Of a stretch of 64,000 nucleotides of DNA, positions 52,336-60,867 are shown piece after piece (the stretch's first letter is position 1; every line of letters begins with the position of its first letter). This DNA comes from an uncultured Bacteroides sp. (GTDB taxonomy: Bacteria; Bacteroidota; Bacteroidia; Bacteroidales; Bacteroidaceae), in assembly GCA_900544675.1 (NCBI GenBank), contig UQVZ01000006.1, forward strand, positions 55,173 through 119,172, given 5' to 3'. A program made the position numbers and the translations under genes. The notes below the pieces were generated by a model, which made no database searches, had not been told where the DNA came from, and saw nothing but the letters and a program-made list of their open reading frames with translations.

Positions 52336-53589
52336 ATGAAAACTAACAAGTACATTCTGTTCTGTCTTTTCCTTCTGTATCTGCTTCCTGTCAAAGCAAC
52401 GGACATTACAAAGGATGAAAGCAAGTATGTCACCATCAGCGGCATTGTGAAAGACAAGTCGGACAAACGAACCTTGTCTTATGCCAACGTATCCATCGCC
52501 GGAAGTACGGAATCCACCGTGACCAATGCCGACGGAGAATTTACGTTCAAAGTGAAAGAACCGATTGGCTACACCACGCTTGAAGTGTCCCACTTAGGTT
52601 ATGCCAATGCCCATATCCGTCTGAAAGAGGGAGATTCGGATTTATCTACCGTTTGGCTGACACCCTCCACGCTGATGCTAAACGAAGTGGTCGTCAGCGG
52701 ACACAATCCGCGTGAATTGGTAGAGGAAGCCATTCGGAAGATTCCTGCCAATTACAGTACCGTAGCCGACCGACTGACCGGCTTCTATCGGGAAACCTCC
52801 CGCAAACGCAGACGCTACATCAATATCGCCGAGGCTGTCATTGACCTGCACAAGACACCCTACATACAGGATGCCGACCATGACCGTGTGCGTATTCTCA
52901 AAGGACGCCGCCTGCTCAGTCCGAAGGCAAGTGACACGTTGGCGGTAAAACTGTTGGGAGGCCCCAATGCATCCATTTATCTGGATGTGGTGAAGAATCC
53001 CGACCTGCTGCTTAGTCCCGAAGTTCTTCCGTACTACGACTTCCATTTTGAAGAACCGACTGCCATTGACCAGCGTCCGCAATATGTGGTAAGCTTCACA
53101 CCCAACCGTAAGTTGCCTTACGCCCTATACTACGGCAAGTTCTACTTAGACAAGGAACGCCTGTCTTTCACCCGCGCCGAGTTTTTCCTTGACACAAGCG
53201 ACCGCTACAAGGCCACACAAGCCATCCTGCACAGCAAGCCTCTCGGCTTACGCTTCAAACCGGTAGAAGTAGCTTATGAGGTCAATTATACCGACCACAA
53301 TGGCAAGACTTACCTGAATTATGTCCGCAACGAAATCCGTTTCAAGTGCGATTGGCGGCGCAAGCTGTTTTCTACCAGCTATGCCGTTGTGTCGGAAATG
53401 GTGGTAACGAATATCGAACCTTCTGCAACAGACATTCCCATCCGTGAAGCCTTTGGGAAAGACCAAATCCTTTCCGATGATGCTTCACAATTCTTTGATA
53501 AGGACTTTTGGGGGAATTATAACATCATCAAACCGGATGAGTCGCTTGAAAAGGCGGTTGGAAAGTTGCGGAAAATGCAAAAGAAATAA
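52336..53589 (+). CDS. Exported carboxypeptidase-regulatory-like domain protein
   Basis: 417 residues. A Sec signal peptide (YILFCLFLLYLLPVKA) is followed by a carboxypeptidase-D regulatory-like beta domain (ISGIVKDKSDKRTLSYANV, VTNADGEFTFKV, residues about 32-100) ending MLNEVVVSG, as in outer-membrane beta-barrel N-domains. The rest is a Bacteroidales-specific region of unknown function (DRLTGFYRETSRKRRRYINI, near 145) without a barrel. It is 21 bases after the Tat reductase and 11 before rteA, so it may supply a periplasmic input to RteA or belong to the cargo. Confidence 0.72.
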   Translation: MKTNKYILFCLFLLYLLPVKATDITKDESKYVTISGIVKDKSDKRTLSYANVSIAGSTESTVTNADGEFTFKVKEPIGYTTLEVSHLGYANAHIRLKEGDSDLSTVWLTPSTLMLNEVVVSGHNPRELVEEAIRKIPANYSTVADRLTGFYRETSRKRRRYINIAEAVIDLHKTPYIQDADHDRVRILKGRRLLSPKASDTLAVKLLGGPNASIYLDVVKNPDLLLSPEVLPYYDFHFEEPTAIDQRPQYVVSFTPNRKLPYALYYGKFYLDKERLSFTRAEFFLDTSDRYKATQAILHSKPLGLRFKPVEVAYEVNYTDHNGKTYLNYVRNEIRFKCDWRRKLFSTSYAVVSEMVVTNIEPSATDIPIREAFGKDQILSDDASQFFDKDFWGNYNIIKPDESLEKAVGKLRKMQKK

Positions 53590-53600
53590 AGTTGCAATAA

Positions 53601-55910
53601 ATGAAATTAAGTCTAAAGATATTAGTAGGATACACGTTACTGCTACTTATTATTGGTAGCATGATAGGTATTATTGTCTATGAACGTAAGCGTATGAGTC
53701 ACATTGAAATGGATGTAACCGAAATACGGCAAGTGCGCAGCGACATCAATACCGTTCACCGCTACATCACCCAGCTTGCTCTGTTGGGCGAGGGTGTCAT
53801 TGGGTGGAATGAAACGGACCGCCGCCACTACCATGCCCAACGCTTGCGCGCCGACAGCCTACTGCAAGCCTTGAAGCCCCATTGCCGGAATTATGTACGC
53901 CCGGTACAAATAGACACCCTGCGCACCCTCTTGGCGGAAAAGGAAACCCATCTGCTGCACCTGACTGAAATCCTTGCCCGTCAGGACGAAGCAGACAGTC
54001 TCTTGGTGAACCACCTACCCGAAGTGGCCCGGCGAGCGACACGTGTCCGCACTATAAAGCAGAAGAAAAGTGGGCTGGCAGGCTTCTTCGGCGGCAAGAA
54101 GACCATACAAATAATTCCTTCCGCCAAGGAATTGTACCAGTTCAGCGATAGCTTGATAGCCTTACAACGGCGACAGGCGGAGGAAATGGATGCCTACGCT
54201 GACAGCCTGCACACCCGTAACCGGGCATTAAATCAGGAACTGAACAGGTTGATTGACGACCTCGATGGACAGGCACAAAAAGCTTTCACACAAAGGGAAC
54301 AAAACATCTCAGAAGCGCAAGCACTGTCCGTCAGGCTATTTACCATCACCATATCGGCAGCAGTCGTCCTGCTATTCCTGTCTTATCTCGCCATCCACCG
54401 GGAAATCAGACGCAACGACCACGAACGGAAACAGCGTGAGCAACTCATTGGAAAGTTGCAGGAGAGCAATAACGCAAATGAAAAGCTGATCAAACTGCGG
54501 CGCAACCTCATCCAGAACGTCACCCACGAACTGCGCACCCCGCTGACCGCCATCGGCGGCAACGCCGAACTGCTGCTGAACGACACGGAAGCGGACAACC
54601 GCATCCGTCACGCACAGGCTATCAATGATGCCGCCGGGCGCATGGCAGGGATGATAAACAACCTGCTGGTGTATTTCCGTCTGGACAGCGGCAAGGAAAC
54701 ACCCGTCATAAAGCCGTTCAAACTGCGCTCCATAGCCGAGATATTGGAAACGGAATTTGCACCATTGGCGAAGAACAAAGGACTCGGTTTCAATATAGAC
54801 GGTGAAACGGACGATATAGTGAGCGGCGACAGGAACCGCATCCTGAGTATCGGGAGCAACCTGCTCTCCAATGCCATCAAGTTCACCAAAAGCGGCACAG
54901 TCACATTAAGCACCAGTTATAAGAACAATGTCTTTACATTAGCAGTGGAAGACACAGGTACGGGCATGACCGAAGAACAACAGTCACGGGTATTCGCCCC
55001 GTTCGAGCGGCTGGGCAACGCCGTGACGGAAGACGGTTTCGGGCTGGGGCTTGCCATCGTCAGCGACACGGTGAAACTGCTGAATGGAAGCGTCAAAGTG
55101 GAAAGCGAACCGGGCATAGGAAGCCGTTTCACCGTAAGTCTGCCACTGCCCAAAGCGGAGGAAACAATGGCTGCCGAAAAGACAACTGTTAAGCATTCCA
55201 CGCTTTCCGGCTGCTCCGTGCTGGCGATAGACAACAACGGGATGCTGCTGGACATGATGAAGGAAATGTACAGGCAAAGCGGCGTGAAGTGCGACACCTG
55301 CCAAAGCGTGGACGAACTGACGGACCGTATGCGCACAAAGGACTACGACCTGCTGGTAACCGACCTGAAGATGCCGGAGGTGAACGGCTACGGGGTGCTG
55401 GAACTGCTGCGCACGTCGGAGATCGGCAACTCGCAGACCATCCCCGTAGTGGCAGCCACCGCCGCAGGCTATGTGGAAGAAAAGGAACTGACGGAAAAAG
55501 GATTTGCCGCCGTGCTGTACAAGCCTTATTCCATAGACGAACTGCTTGCAGTCACGGAACGCTGCATCAAGCCAAAGGGCACAAGCAATATAGACCTGTC
55601 GCCCCTGCTCGCTTTCGGCGACAAGCGGCGCACGTTGGAAAAGCTGGCGGCCACGACACAATCCGACATGGATGAAGTGCGCAAGGCGGCGGAAGCCGGG
55701 GACATGGAGGCGTTGGACAGCTGGATACACCACCTCAGAAGCTCGTGGATGCTGATAAAGGCGGAACAGCCGTTGGCGGTATTGTATGACACAATCCACA
55801 AGGGAAAAATATCAGATAACGAAGTAAAGGCTGCCGTTGATGCCGTACTGGCACAAGGCAAACTGATTGTAGATTTGGCGAGGAAGGAGGCGGAACGATG
55901 GGCAGAGTAA
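53601..55910 (+). CDS. rteA: RteA-like hybrid sensor histidine kinase
   Basis: 769 residues in the inner membrane. TM1 is ILVGYTLLLLIIGSMIGIIV (about 7-26), a periplasmic sensor of about 220 residues follows, and TM2 is near 250 (FTITISAAVVLLFLSYLAI). The HisKA box NVTHELRTPLTAIGG places the phospho-His at 309; an HATPase domain with DTGTGM and GFGLGLAI follows near 450-490. A receiver domain (VLAIDNNGMLL, then LLVTDLKMPEVNG) and a C-terminal Hpt domain (IHHLRSSWM) complete a phosphorelay. In CTnDOT, RteA and RteB relay tetracycline-linked induction. Here no tetQ precedes it. Confidence 0.93.
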   Translation: MKLSLKILVGYTLLLLIIGSMIGIIVYERKRMSHIEMDVTEIRQVRSDINTVHRYITQLALLGEGVIGWNETDRRHYHAQRLRADSLLQALKPHCRNYVRPVQIDTLRTLLAEKETHLLHLTEILARQDEADSLLVNHLPEVARRATRVRTIKQKKSGLAGFFGGKKTIQIIPSAKELYQFSDSLIALQRRQAEEMDAYADSLHTRNRALNQELNRLIDDLDGQAQKAFTQREQNISEAQALSVRLFTITISAAVVLLFLSYLAIHREIRRNDHERKQREQLIGKLQESNNANEKLIKLRRNLIQNVTHELRTPLTAIGGNAELLLNDTEADNRIRHAQAINDAAGRMAGMINNLLVYFRLDSGKETPVIKPFKLRSIAEILETEFAPLAKNKGLGFNIDGETDDIVSGDRNRILSIGSNLLSNAIKFTKSGTVTLSTSYKNNVFTLAVEDTGTGMTEEQQSRVFAPFERLGNAVTEDGFGLGLAIVSDTVKLLNGSVKVESEPGIGSRFTVSLPLPKAEETMAAEKTTVKHSTLSGCSVLAIDNNGMLLDMMKEMYRQSGVKCDTCQSVDELTDRMRTKDYDLLVTDLKMPEVNGYGVLELLRTSEIGNSQTIPVVAATAAGYVEEKELTEKGFAAVLYKPYSIDELLAVTERCIKPKGTSNIDLSPLLAFGDKRRTLEKLAATTQSDMDEVRKAAEAGDMEALDSWIHHLRSSWMLIKAEQPLAVLYDTIHKGKISDNEVKAAVDAVLAQGKLIVDLARKEAERWAE

Positions 55911-57184
55911 TCGTGATAGAGGACAATCCCGTATTCGCCGGTTATGTGTGCGGACTGCTGGAGAGCAAGGGATTCCAAAGCGTCAGCACCTCCACCTGCA
56001 ACGGGGCAAGGAAACTGTTTTCCAAGATGCGGGAGGACGACATCGTGCTTGCCGACCTGCGCCTGCCCGACGGTGACGGCATCGCCCTGCTGGAAGAACT
56101 GCGGAGACAGGGCATGAACAATCCCTACATCGTCATGACTGACTACGACGAAGTGCCCACGGCCGTCCGGTCGATGAAGTCAGGCGCGGAAGATTACATC
56201 CCGAAGCCGCTGATTGAAGCCAACCTTTTCCCGCTCCTGAAAACCTTGCAGAAAAGGACGGAGCGACATGACGCACCGATTTACGAGCGGCAGAGCACGG
56301 CTTTCCGTGAGATAGAGCGCAGGATAAGGCTGGTCGCCCCGACCAACATGAACGTATTGATATTAGGCGAAAGCGGAACAGGAAAGGAACACATTGCCGG
56401 GAAGATACACGCAAGGAGCAAACGGGCAGGCAAGCCCTTTGTGGCGGTGGACTGCGGCCTGCTTTCAAAGGAGCTTGCCGCCTCCGCCCTGTTCGGACAT
56501 GAGAAAGGGGCGTTCACGGGAGCCGAAAGCAAGAAACAAGGTTTCTGGGAGGAAGCCGCCGGAGGCACGTTGTTCCTTGACGAGATAGGCAACCTGCCGC
56601 CGGAAGTGCAGCAGATGCTGCTCCGTGCGTTGGAATCCAAAATGTACAGACCCACGGGCGGCGGCAAGGACAGGAAAGCAGATGTGCGCATCATCGCCGC
56701 CACCAACGAGGACTTGCCAGCTGCCATCGCCGAAAAACGTTTCCGGGCTGACCTTTACCAACGGTTGAAAGAATACACCCTGCACATACCGCCGCTGCGC
56801 GAGTGCAAGGAGGACATCATACCGCTTGCGGAGTTTTTCCTAAACCTTGCCAACGAGGAATTCGAGAAGCAGGTGAAAGGCTTTGACGCGGAGGCAAGAA
56901 AACGGCTGCTTGCCTATACATGGGGCGGCAACGTGAGAGAGCTGAAACGGGTCGTGCATTTGGCGGTGCTGCATACCGAGGGCGATACGGTCACGGCGGA
57001 CACGTTGGAATTCGATGAAATGCCGTTGGCGTCTGACGCTTCACTGGAAATGGACGACATGGAAAAGAAACAGATTATCCGTGCGCTGGAACAGGCGAAA
57101 GGCAACCGCAAATTGGCTGCGGCATTGCTCGGCATCGGACGTACCACGCTGTACAACAAGATGAAAGCATACGGAATAAAATAG
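55898..57184 (+). CDS. rteB: RteB-like sigma-54-type response regulator
   Basis: 428 residues, overlapping rteA by 13 bases. The receiver domain has IEDNPVFAGYV, LADLRLPDGDG (phospho-acceptor Asp) and KPLIEANL. The AAA+ domain carries Walker A GESGTGKE near 155, the sigma-54 contact GAFTGAES near 208 and FLDEIGNL near 226. A Fis-type HTH ends it (NRKLAAALLGIGRTTLYNKMKAYG). It activates rteC transcription in CTnDOT; a -24/-12-type sequence before rteC here (58088) fits that. Confidence 0.94.
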   Translation: MGRVIVIEDNPVFAGYVCGLLESKGFQSVSTSTCNGARKLFSKMREDDIVLADLRLPDGDGIALLEELRRQGMNNPYIVMTDYDEVPTAVRSMKSGAEDYIPKPLIEANLFPLLKTLQKRTERHDAPIYERQSTAFREIERRIRLVAPTNMNVLILGESGTGKEHIAGKIHARSKRAGKPFVAVDCGLLSKELAASALFGHEKGAFTGAESKKQGFWEEAAGGTLFLDEIGNLPPEVQQMLLRALESKMYRPTGGGKDRKADVRIIAATNEDLPAAIAEKRFRADLYQRLKEYTLHIPPLRECKEDIIPLAEFFLNLANEEFEKQVKGFDAEARKRLLAYTWGGNVRELKRVVHLAVLHTEGDTVTADTLEFDEMPLASDASLEMDDMEKKQIIRALEQAKGNRKLAAALLGIGRTTLYNKMKAYGIK

Positions 57185-57501
57185 AAATTGTTGAAATTAT
57201 GAAAGGAATTACAGGAAAAAGGCTACCTTTGTAGCAACATTTGAGAAAAGTCGTGTGCGGAAAATTAAAATTCCGCCCGATAAAGATATAGTATAGAATA
57301 AGACCGCAAGACGCATCTGGTGAGAATCTGGACAATTTGAACTACGGAAGGCGATTGCGTGATGCTTATGCTATGCCTCGGCATAGCGTGCAGTCACGTA
57401 CATTCCGTAGAGGCAGTCCAGAGCCGTCATCAGAAAGTAGTGTGAATTGCACGCTATTTTCATTTGTCGGCTTCGGTCATAACCATTAAAAAACAGACCG
57501 A
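57185..57501. ncRNA. Structured intergenic region after rteB (candidate structured RNA)
   Basis: No gene. TACCTTTG at 57223-57230 is a candidate -7 element. Downstream are GCGGAA (57257-57262) / TTCCGC (57271-57276), and a nested stem: TCTGGAC (57327-57333) with GTCCAGA (57416-57422); CTACGGAA (57342-57349) with TTCCGTAG (57403-57410); CGTGA (57358-57362) with TCACG (57394-57398); and GCTATGCC (57370-57377) with GGCATAGC (57380-57387). All pairs nest into one 96-nt rod. It may be a leader of the RibD-like gene. Confidence 0.55.
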
Positions 57502-57966
57502 ATGGGAAAAGTCGTATTATTCGCCGTCCTCACGATGGACGGATGCCTTGCGGACAGCTCACGGGAAGCGCAGGAATGGCTTTCCAAAACAGACGTGCCC
57601 GACAGGTTCGGGATGGCCGGAATGAAGGAAACCGCCCGTCCGCTCTCCGAATACACCTCCCTCACCATGCTGTCGCTTGACAAGTCCGACAGCACCTGCC
57701 TGATAGAAGCCAACACCGCTACCACCGGTATCATCAACGGCATGATACGCATGTACCTGCCGGATGAAATCATCCTCTGCACGATACCCGTCATTGCAGG
57801 GAACGGCTGCCGTCTGTTCCAAGGCCATCTGCCCGGAAGCGAATGGACACGGGATGAAATGAAGGCGTACAAGGACGGCTCGCTGAAAGCCGTGTACCGC
57901 AAGAGGGACGGCGCAAGTGTTCAGAAAATGAACACTTCCCTGCTCAAAAAAGTGTTCAGATTCTGA
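57502..57966 (+). CDS. Short, divergent RibD C-terminal-like protein
   Basis: 154 residues. The N-terminus VVLFAVLTMDGCLADSSREA and the C-terminal GIINGMIRMYLPDEIILCTIPVIAGNGCRLF region (key residues IINGM, IPVIAGNG) match a dihydrofolate reductase-type fold. About 50 residues of the usual central part are missing, so it may be a degenerate or specialised relative. It lies between rteB and rteC, an ICE-specific position. The end of the gene overlaps the first of three 19-bp palindromes. Confidence 0.65.
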   Translation: MGKVVLFAVLTMDGCLADSSREAQEWLSKTDVPDRFGMAGMKETARPLSEYTSLTMLSLDKSDSTCLIEANTATTGIINGMIRMYLPDEIILCTIPVIAGNGCRLFQGHLPGSEWTRDEMKAYKDGSLKAVYRKRDGASVQKMNTSLLKKVFRF

Positions 57967-57989
57967 ACACGTGTTCACTTTCTGAACAC
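57917..57989. repeat. Three 19-bp palindromes before rteC
   Basis: GTGTTCAGAAAATGAACAC (57917-57935), GTGTTCAGATTCTGAACAC (57952-57970) and GTGTTCACTTTCTGAACAC (57971-57989). The outer seven bases are conserved on each side. The last two are directly adjacent and could fold as a hairpin ending in TTTT (terminator of the RibD-like gene) or bind a dimeric regulator. Confidence 0.7.
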
Positions 57990-58087
57990 TTTTGGAAATC
58001 CGTTTTTAGGCTTTCCAATTTATTTTCAACAAAAATATCGCTGGCTGTCAATAATTTACAAATCTGGCGGCAAAAAATTCTTCCCGC

Positions 58088-58103
58088 TGGACTGCCATTT
58101 GCC
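58088..58103 (+). promoter_or_regulatory. rteC: Candidate -24/-12 (sigma-54-type) promoter of rteC
   Basis: TGGACTGCCATTTGCC has TGG and TTGC at the exact spacing of the -24/-12 consensus TGGCAC-N5-TTGCA, although CAC is not conserved. It lies 61 bases before the rteC start and follows the gene encoding an RteB-type sigma-54 activator. Confidence 0.5.
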
Positions 58104-58163
58104 GCATAGTTTTATGTGCGCACATATTCAACCCATGTGTAACAACATAAAACTGATAAACAA

Positions 58164-58779
58164 ATGGAACATCTCATACTGACCGAGACGGAATTCTTCC
58201 GTCTGATAGACAACCCCGACAGCCGCACAGAACTGGGTGCGGCATACAACGAGTTCACCACGGCGGTCGTGTCGCTCTGTACGGGAGCGGCAAGCCCCTG
58301 CCACCCATTGCCTGCCCTGAGCTATGTGGAAACGGAACTGCAATACCACAAAGCCATACGGGACCCAAACACTGAACACAGCATATATGTGCGAAAAGCA
58401 CTCGCTTTCGTGCGCAGGATGCTTAAAATCATTACCATCCCACACAGCCAAGTGCCGCCACTATCCTCCATCCCCTACAAAGACGAAAAGAAAGACGACA
58501 CGCCTGCCGATGCGGTGGACGGGCAAGGCGTCCGACCTCGTGGAGCTTATCTACGGCGTCAGCGAGATGGGCTGCATCAACGGCGGCGAAGCCTCGCTGA
58601 AGGAGATAGCCGCCTACTTCTACAAGGTTTTCGGCGTACAGGCGAAAGGCTGCTACAATATCTACAATGACATCAAGATGCGCAAAAACGAGAGCCGCAC
58701 CTACTTCCTCGACCGTGCGGCGGAAAAGGTGAACAGACGGATGCTGCTGGACGAGGAACGGGAGCGGATGAGAAGATAA
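58164..58779 (+). pseudogene. rteC: RteC homologue interrupted by a frameshift
   Basis: The N-terminal part is read in one frame from ATG 58164 (LTETEFFRLIDNPDSRTELG) and the C-terminal RteC helical domain in the +1 frame to the stop at 58779 (LVELIYGVSEMGCINGG, KEIAAYFYKVFGV). The switch must occur in the linker near 58480-58515, an A/G-rich stretch (AAAGACGAAAAGAAAGACGA). Joined, the protein would be about 204 residues, close to RteC. RteC activates the excision operon in CTnDOT. A true frameshift, a sequencing error or programmed shifting cannot be told apart; either separate product would lack one domain. Confidence 0.75.
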
Positions 58780-58810
58780 AACATTTTTGTTAATCATACA
58801 AAACAAAGAG

Positions 58811-58849
58811 GGCAAGGGGGCGTGTGAGTGTCTCCTTGCCTGTTTTTTT
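58811..58849 (+). terminator. Terminator after rteC
   Basis: GGCAAGG (58811-58817) pairs with CCTTGCC (58834-58840), followed by TG and seven T. Confidence 0.75.
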
Positions 58850-58931
58850 AAGTCATAACATATAGAAATAGCGTAAAACTTTCTTTTTCGGCAGGGCAAT
58901 TTATTATTTTTGTAAACCAAAGAGCAAGACG

Positions 58932-60401
58932 ATGGAAACAGACAATCTCAATAGCATACAAGACCTGATAGCAGAAAAGGAAGGCGGCAAGGTTGAGTTC
59001 AAGCAGACCACCGGGCAGTTGGAGCGCGGCATGGAAACGCTGTGCGCCTTCCTCAACGGTGAAGGCGGCACGGTACTGTTCGGCGTGTCAGACAACGGAA
59101 AAATCATCGGGCAGGAAGTGAGCGACAAGACGAAGCGGGAGATTGCGGAAGCCATCGGCAGATTGGAGCCGACTGCCACGGTACAGGTTTCATACGTGCC
59201 CTTGCCAGACGGTGAAAAGAGAATCATCACCCTCCATGTTGAAGACGCAAGGATGGAACGCCCGTTCACTTATAAGAGTCGCCCTTATATGCGTGTGGAA
59301 AGCACCACTGTCGCCATGCCACAACAAAAATACAATGAGTTGTTGCTCGACCGCGACGGTGTGCGTCACCGCTGGGAACTGTTTGACGACCCTGATTTAA
59401 CATTAAATGACATTGATGAGAACGAGGCGCTTAAAACTGTCCGTCTGGGAATAGACTGCGGACGCCTGCCGGAAAATACGGGAAACGACATTCCTGTCAT
59501 TCTTGAAAAATTCAGCCTGATGAGGAACGGCGTATTGAACCATGCAGCCGCCATCCTGTTTGCCAACCGGGAAATGCCGGCAAACTATCCCCAATGCCTG
59601 CTGCGCCTGGCGCGTTTCAGAGGAACTGACAAGATGGAATTCATAGACAGCCAACGCATTTACGGCAATATATTCCAACTGCTTGACGCTGCAATGGCTT
59701 TCCTGTTCAAACACCTTTCATTGTCGGGCAGGATTGAGGGGCTGGAACGTGAAGAACATTTGTCTGTGCCTTATAAGGCCGTAAGGGAAGGTGTGCTAAA
59801 CTCGTTGGCTCACCGCAGTTACAGGGAAGCCGGAGGCTCTGTCGGCATCGCCATATACGATGACCGTGTGGAAATAGAAAATCCCGGTTCTTTCCCGCAT
59901 GGCTGGAATGTGGAGAGGATGGCGTCCGAGCATTGTTCGGAACCTCAAAATCCAATAATCGCCAATGTCCTTTATAAAAGGAAGCTGTTGGAGAATTGGG
60001 GGCGTGGCATCAGCTTGATGGAGGAGGAGTGTCGCAAAGCCGGATTGCCCTCTCCAGAATACAGGCTTGGAGGCGGTTTTGTCGTGCTTGTATTCCGCTA
60101 CATGCCAAAAGCCATGGGGGAAAATCCCATAGTTACCCCACAGTTACCCCATAGTAATCCCACAGTCACCCCACAGGTCGGCAAACTAATCGCAGCCCTG
60201 TCGGATGGCATCTATTCACCCAAGGAGATGATGGAAGCAATCGGTTTGAAGGACAGAAGCAATTTCTTGGAAAATTATTTGAACGCCGCCATCGGGCTTG
60301 AACTGGTGGAAGCTGTATATCCTGATTTGACCAAGCATAGTCCCAAGCAGAAATACCGGCTTACCGAACAGGGAAAGGCAGTGTTGAAAGGGAACAAGTA
60401 A
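58932..60401 (+). CDS. AlbA_2 (Schlafen-type) ATP-binding/winged-helix protein
   Basis: 489 residues. A TATTTTTG -7 element lies at 58905-58912. The AlbA_2 domain is at the N-terminus (KVEFKQTTGQLERGMETLCAFLNGEGG, key residues EFKQT and LCAFLNGEGG; then LFGVSDNGKIIG). An HATPase-like domain follows at about 270-400 (REGVLNSLAHRSY, YDDRVEIENPG, RGISLMEEEC). The C-terminal tail carries PQLPHSNPTVTPQ repeats and a winged helix. Such proteins are transcription or tRNA-linked regulators, sometimes defence-related. A role in this ICE is not evident; it forms its own unit with the small gene downstream. Confidence 0.85.
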   Translation: METDNLNSIQDLIAEKEGGKVEFKQTTGQLERGMETLCAFLNGEGGTVLFGVSDNGKIIGQEVSDKTKREIAEAIGRLEPTATVQVSYVPLPDGEKRIITLHVEDARMERPFTYKSRPYMRVESTTVAMPQQKYNELLLDRDGVRHRWELFDDPDLTLNDIDENEALKTVRLGIDCGRLPENTGNDIPVILEKFSLMRNGVLNHAAAILFANREMPANYPQCLLRLARFRGTDKMEFIDSQRIYGNIFQLLDAAMAFLFKHLSLSGRIEGLEREEHLSVPYKAVREGVLNSLAHRSYREAGGSVGIAIYDDRVEIENPGSFPHGWNVERMASEHCSEPQNPIIANVLYKRKLLENWGRGISLMEEECRKAGLPSPEYRLGGGFVVLVFRYMPKAMGENPIVTPQLPHSNPTVTPQVGKLIAALSDGIYSPKEMMEAIGLKDRSNFLENYLNAAIGLELVEAVYPDLTKHSPKQKYRLTEQGKAVLKGNK

Positions 60402-60402
60402 T

Positions 60403-60813
60403 ATGGCGAAAAAGAAAAAGCGGAAACATGGTATAACGCCAGACTTGCCGATAATCATTGATTACGGCGGCGACTTGGTGTCCGTCTATGACCCGGTGTC
60501 CGTCATGCCATACAACGAACCACCCATTACGGAAAGGACACGTTACAAGAAACTGAACGCGGAACAAAAGGCGGCTTTCAAGTCAATGATTGTGTCTGCT
60601 GTTACCGCCTATTGGAAAGAGAACCGACTGATACCTTTCGGGGAGGATATGGCAGACATCCGGAAATGGACGTTGGAAGCCTTTGCCGAAGAATACGGCA
60701 TCTTGATGAAGGAAGACAGCGAATTGAAGAGTTACCTGATGACCCTTGTCATTTCCATCCTTAACAAATTGCTCAAAGCGGAAAAGACAGCACAAGAAAA
60801 GGGAAATCCGTAA
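60403..60813 (+). CDS. Small hypothetical ICE protein
   Basis: 136 residues, one base after the AlbA_2 gene stop, so co-transcribed. A basic start (MAKKKKRKHG) precedes a soluble helical part (LNAEQKAAFKSMIVSAVTAYW, SYLMTLVISILNKLLKAEKT). No domain is recognised. A basic N-terminus could bind nucleic acid. Short inverted repeats before the convergent coupling-protein gene could end both transcripts. Confidence 0.6.
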   Translation: MAKKKKRKHGITPDLPIIIDYGGDLVSVYDPVSVMPYNEPPITERTRYKKLNAEQKAAFKSMIVSAVTAYWKENRLIPFGEDMADIRKWTLEAFAEEYGILMKEDSELKSYLMTLVISILNKLLKAEKTAQEKGNP

Positions 60814-60867
60814 CCCGGTCTGAAAAGCAGCCGAGCTAAGGATTTTCCTTTTTTCGCCTGTGGCGTA

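Noticed and set aside
57257..57422. Possible group II intron fragment or THF/FMN riboswitch
   Set aside because: GTGCGG near 57255 recalls an intron start, but no domain V, reverse transcriptase or riboswitch core sequences were found.
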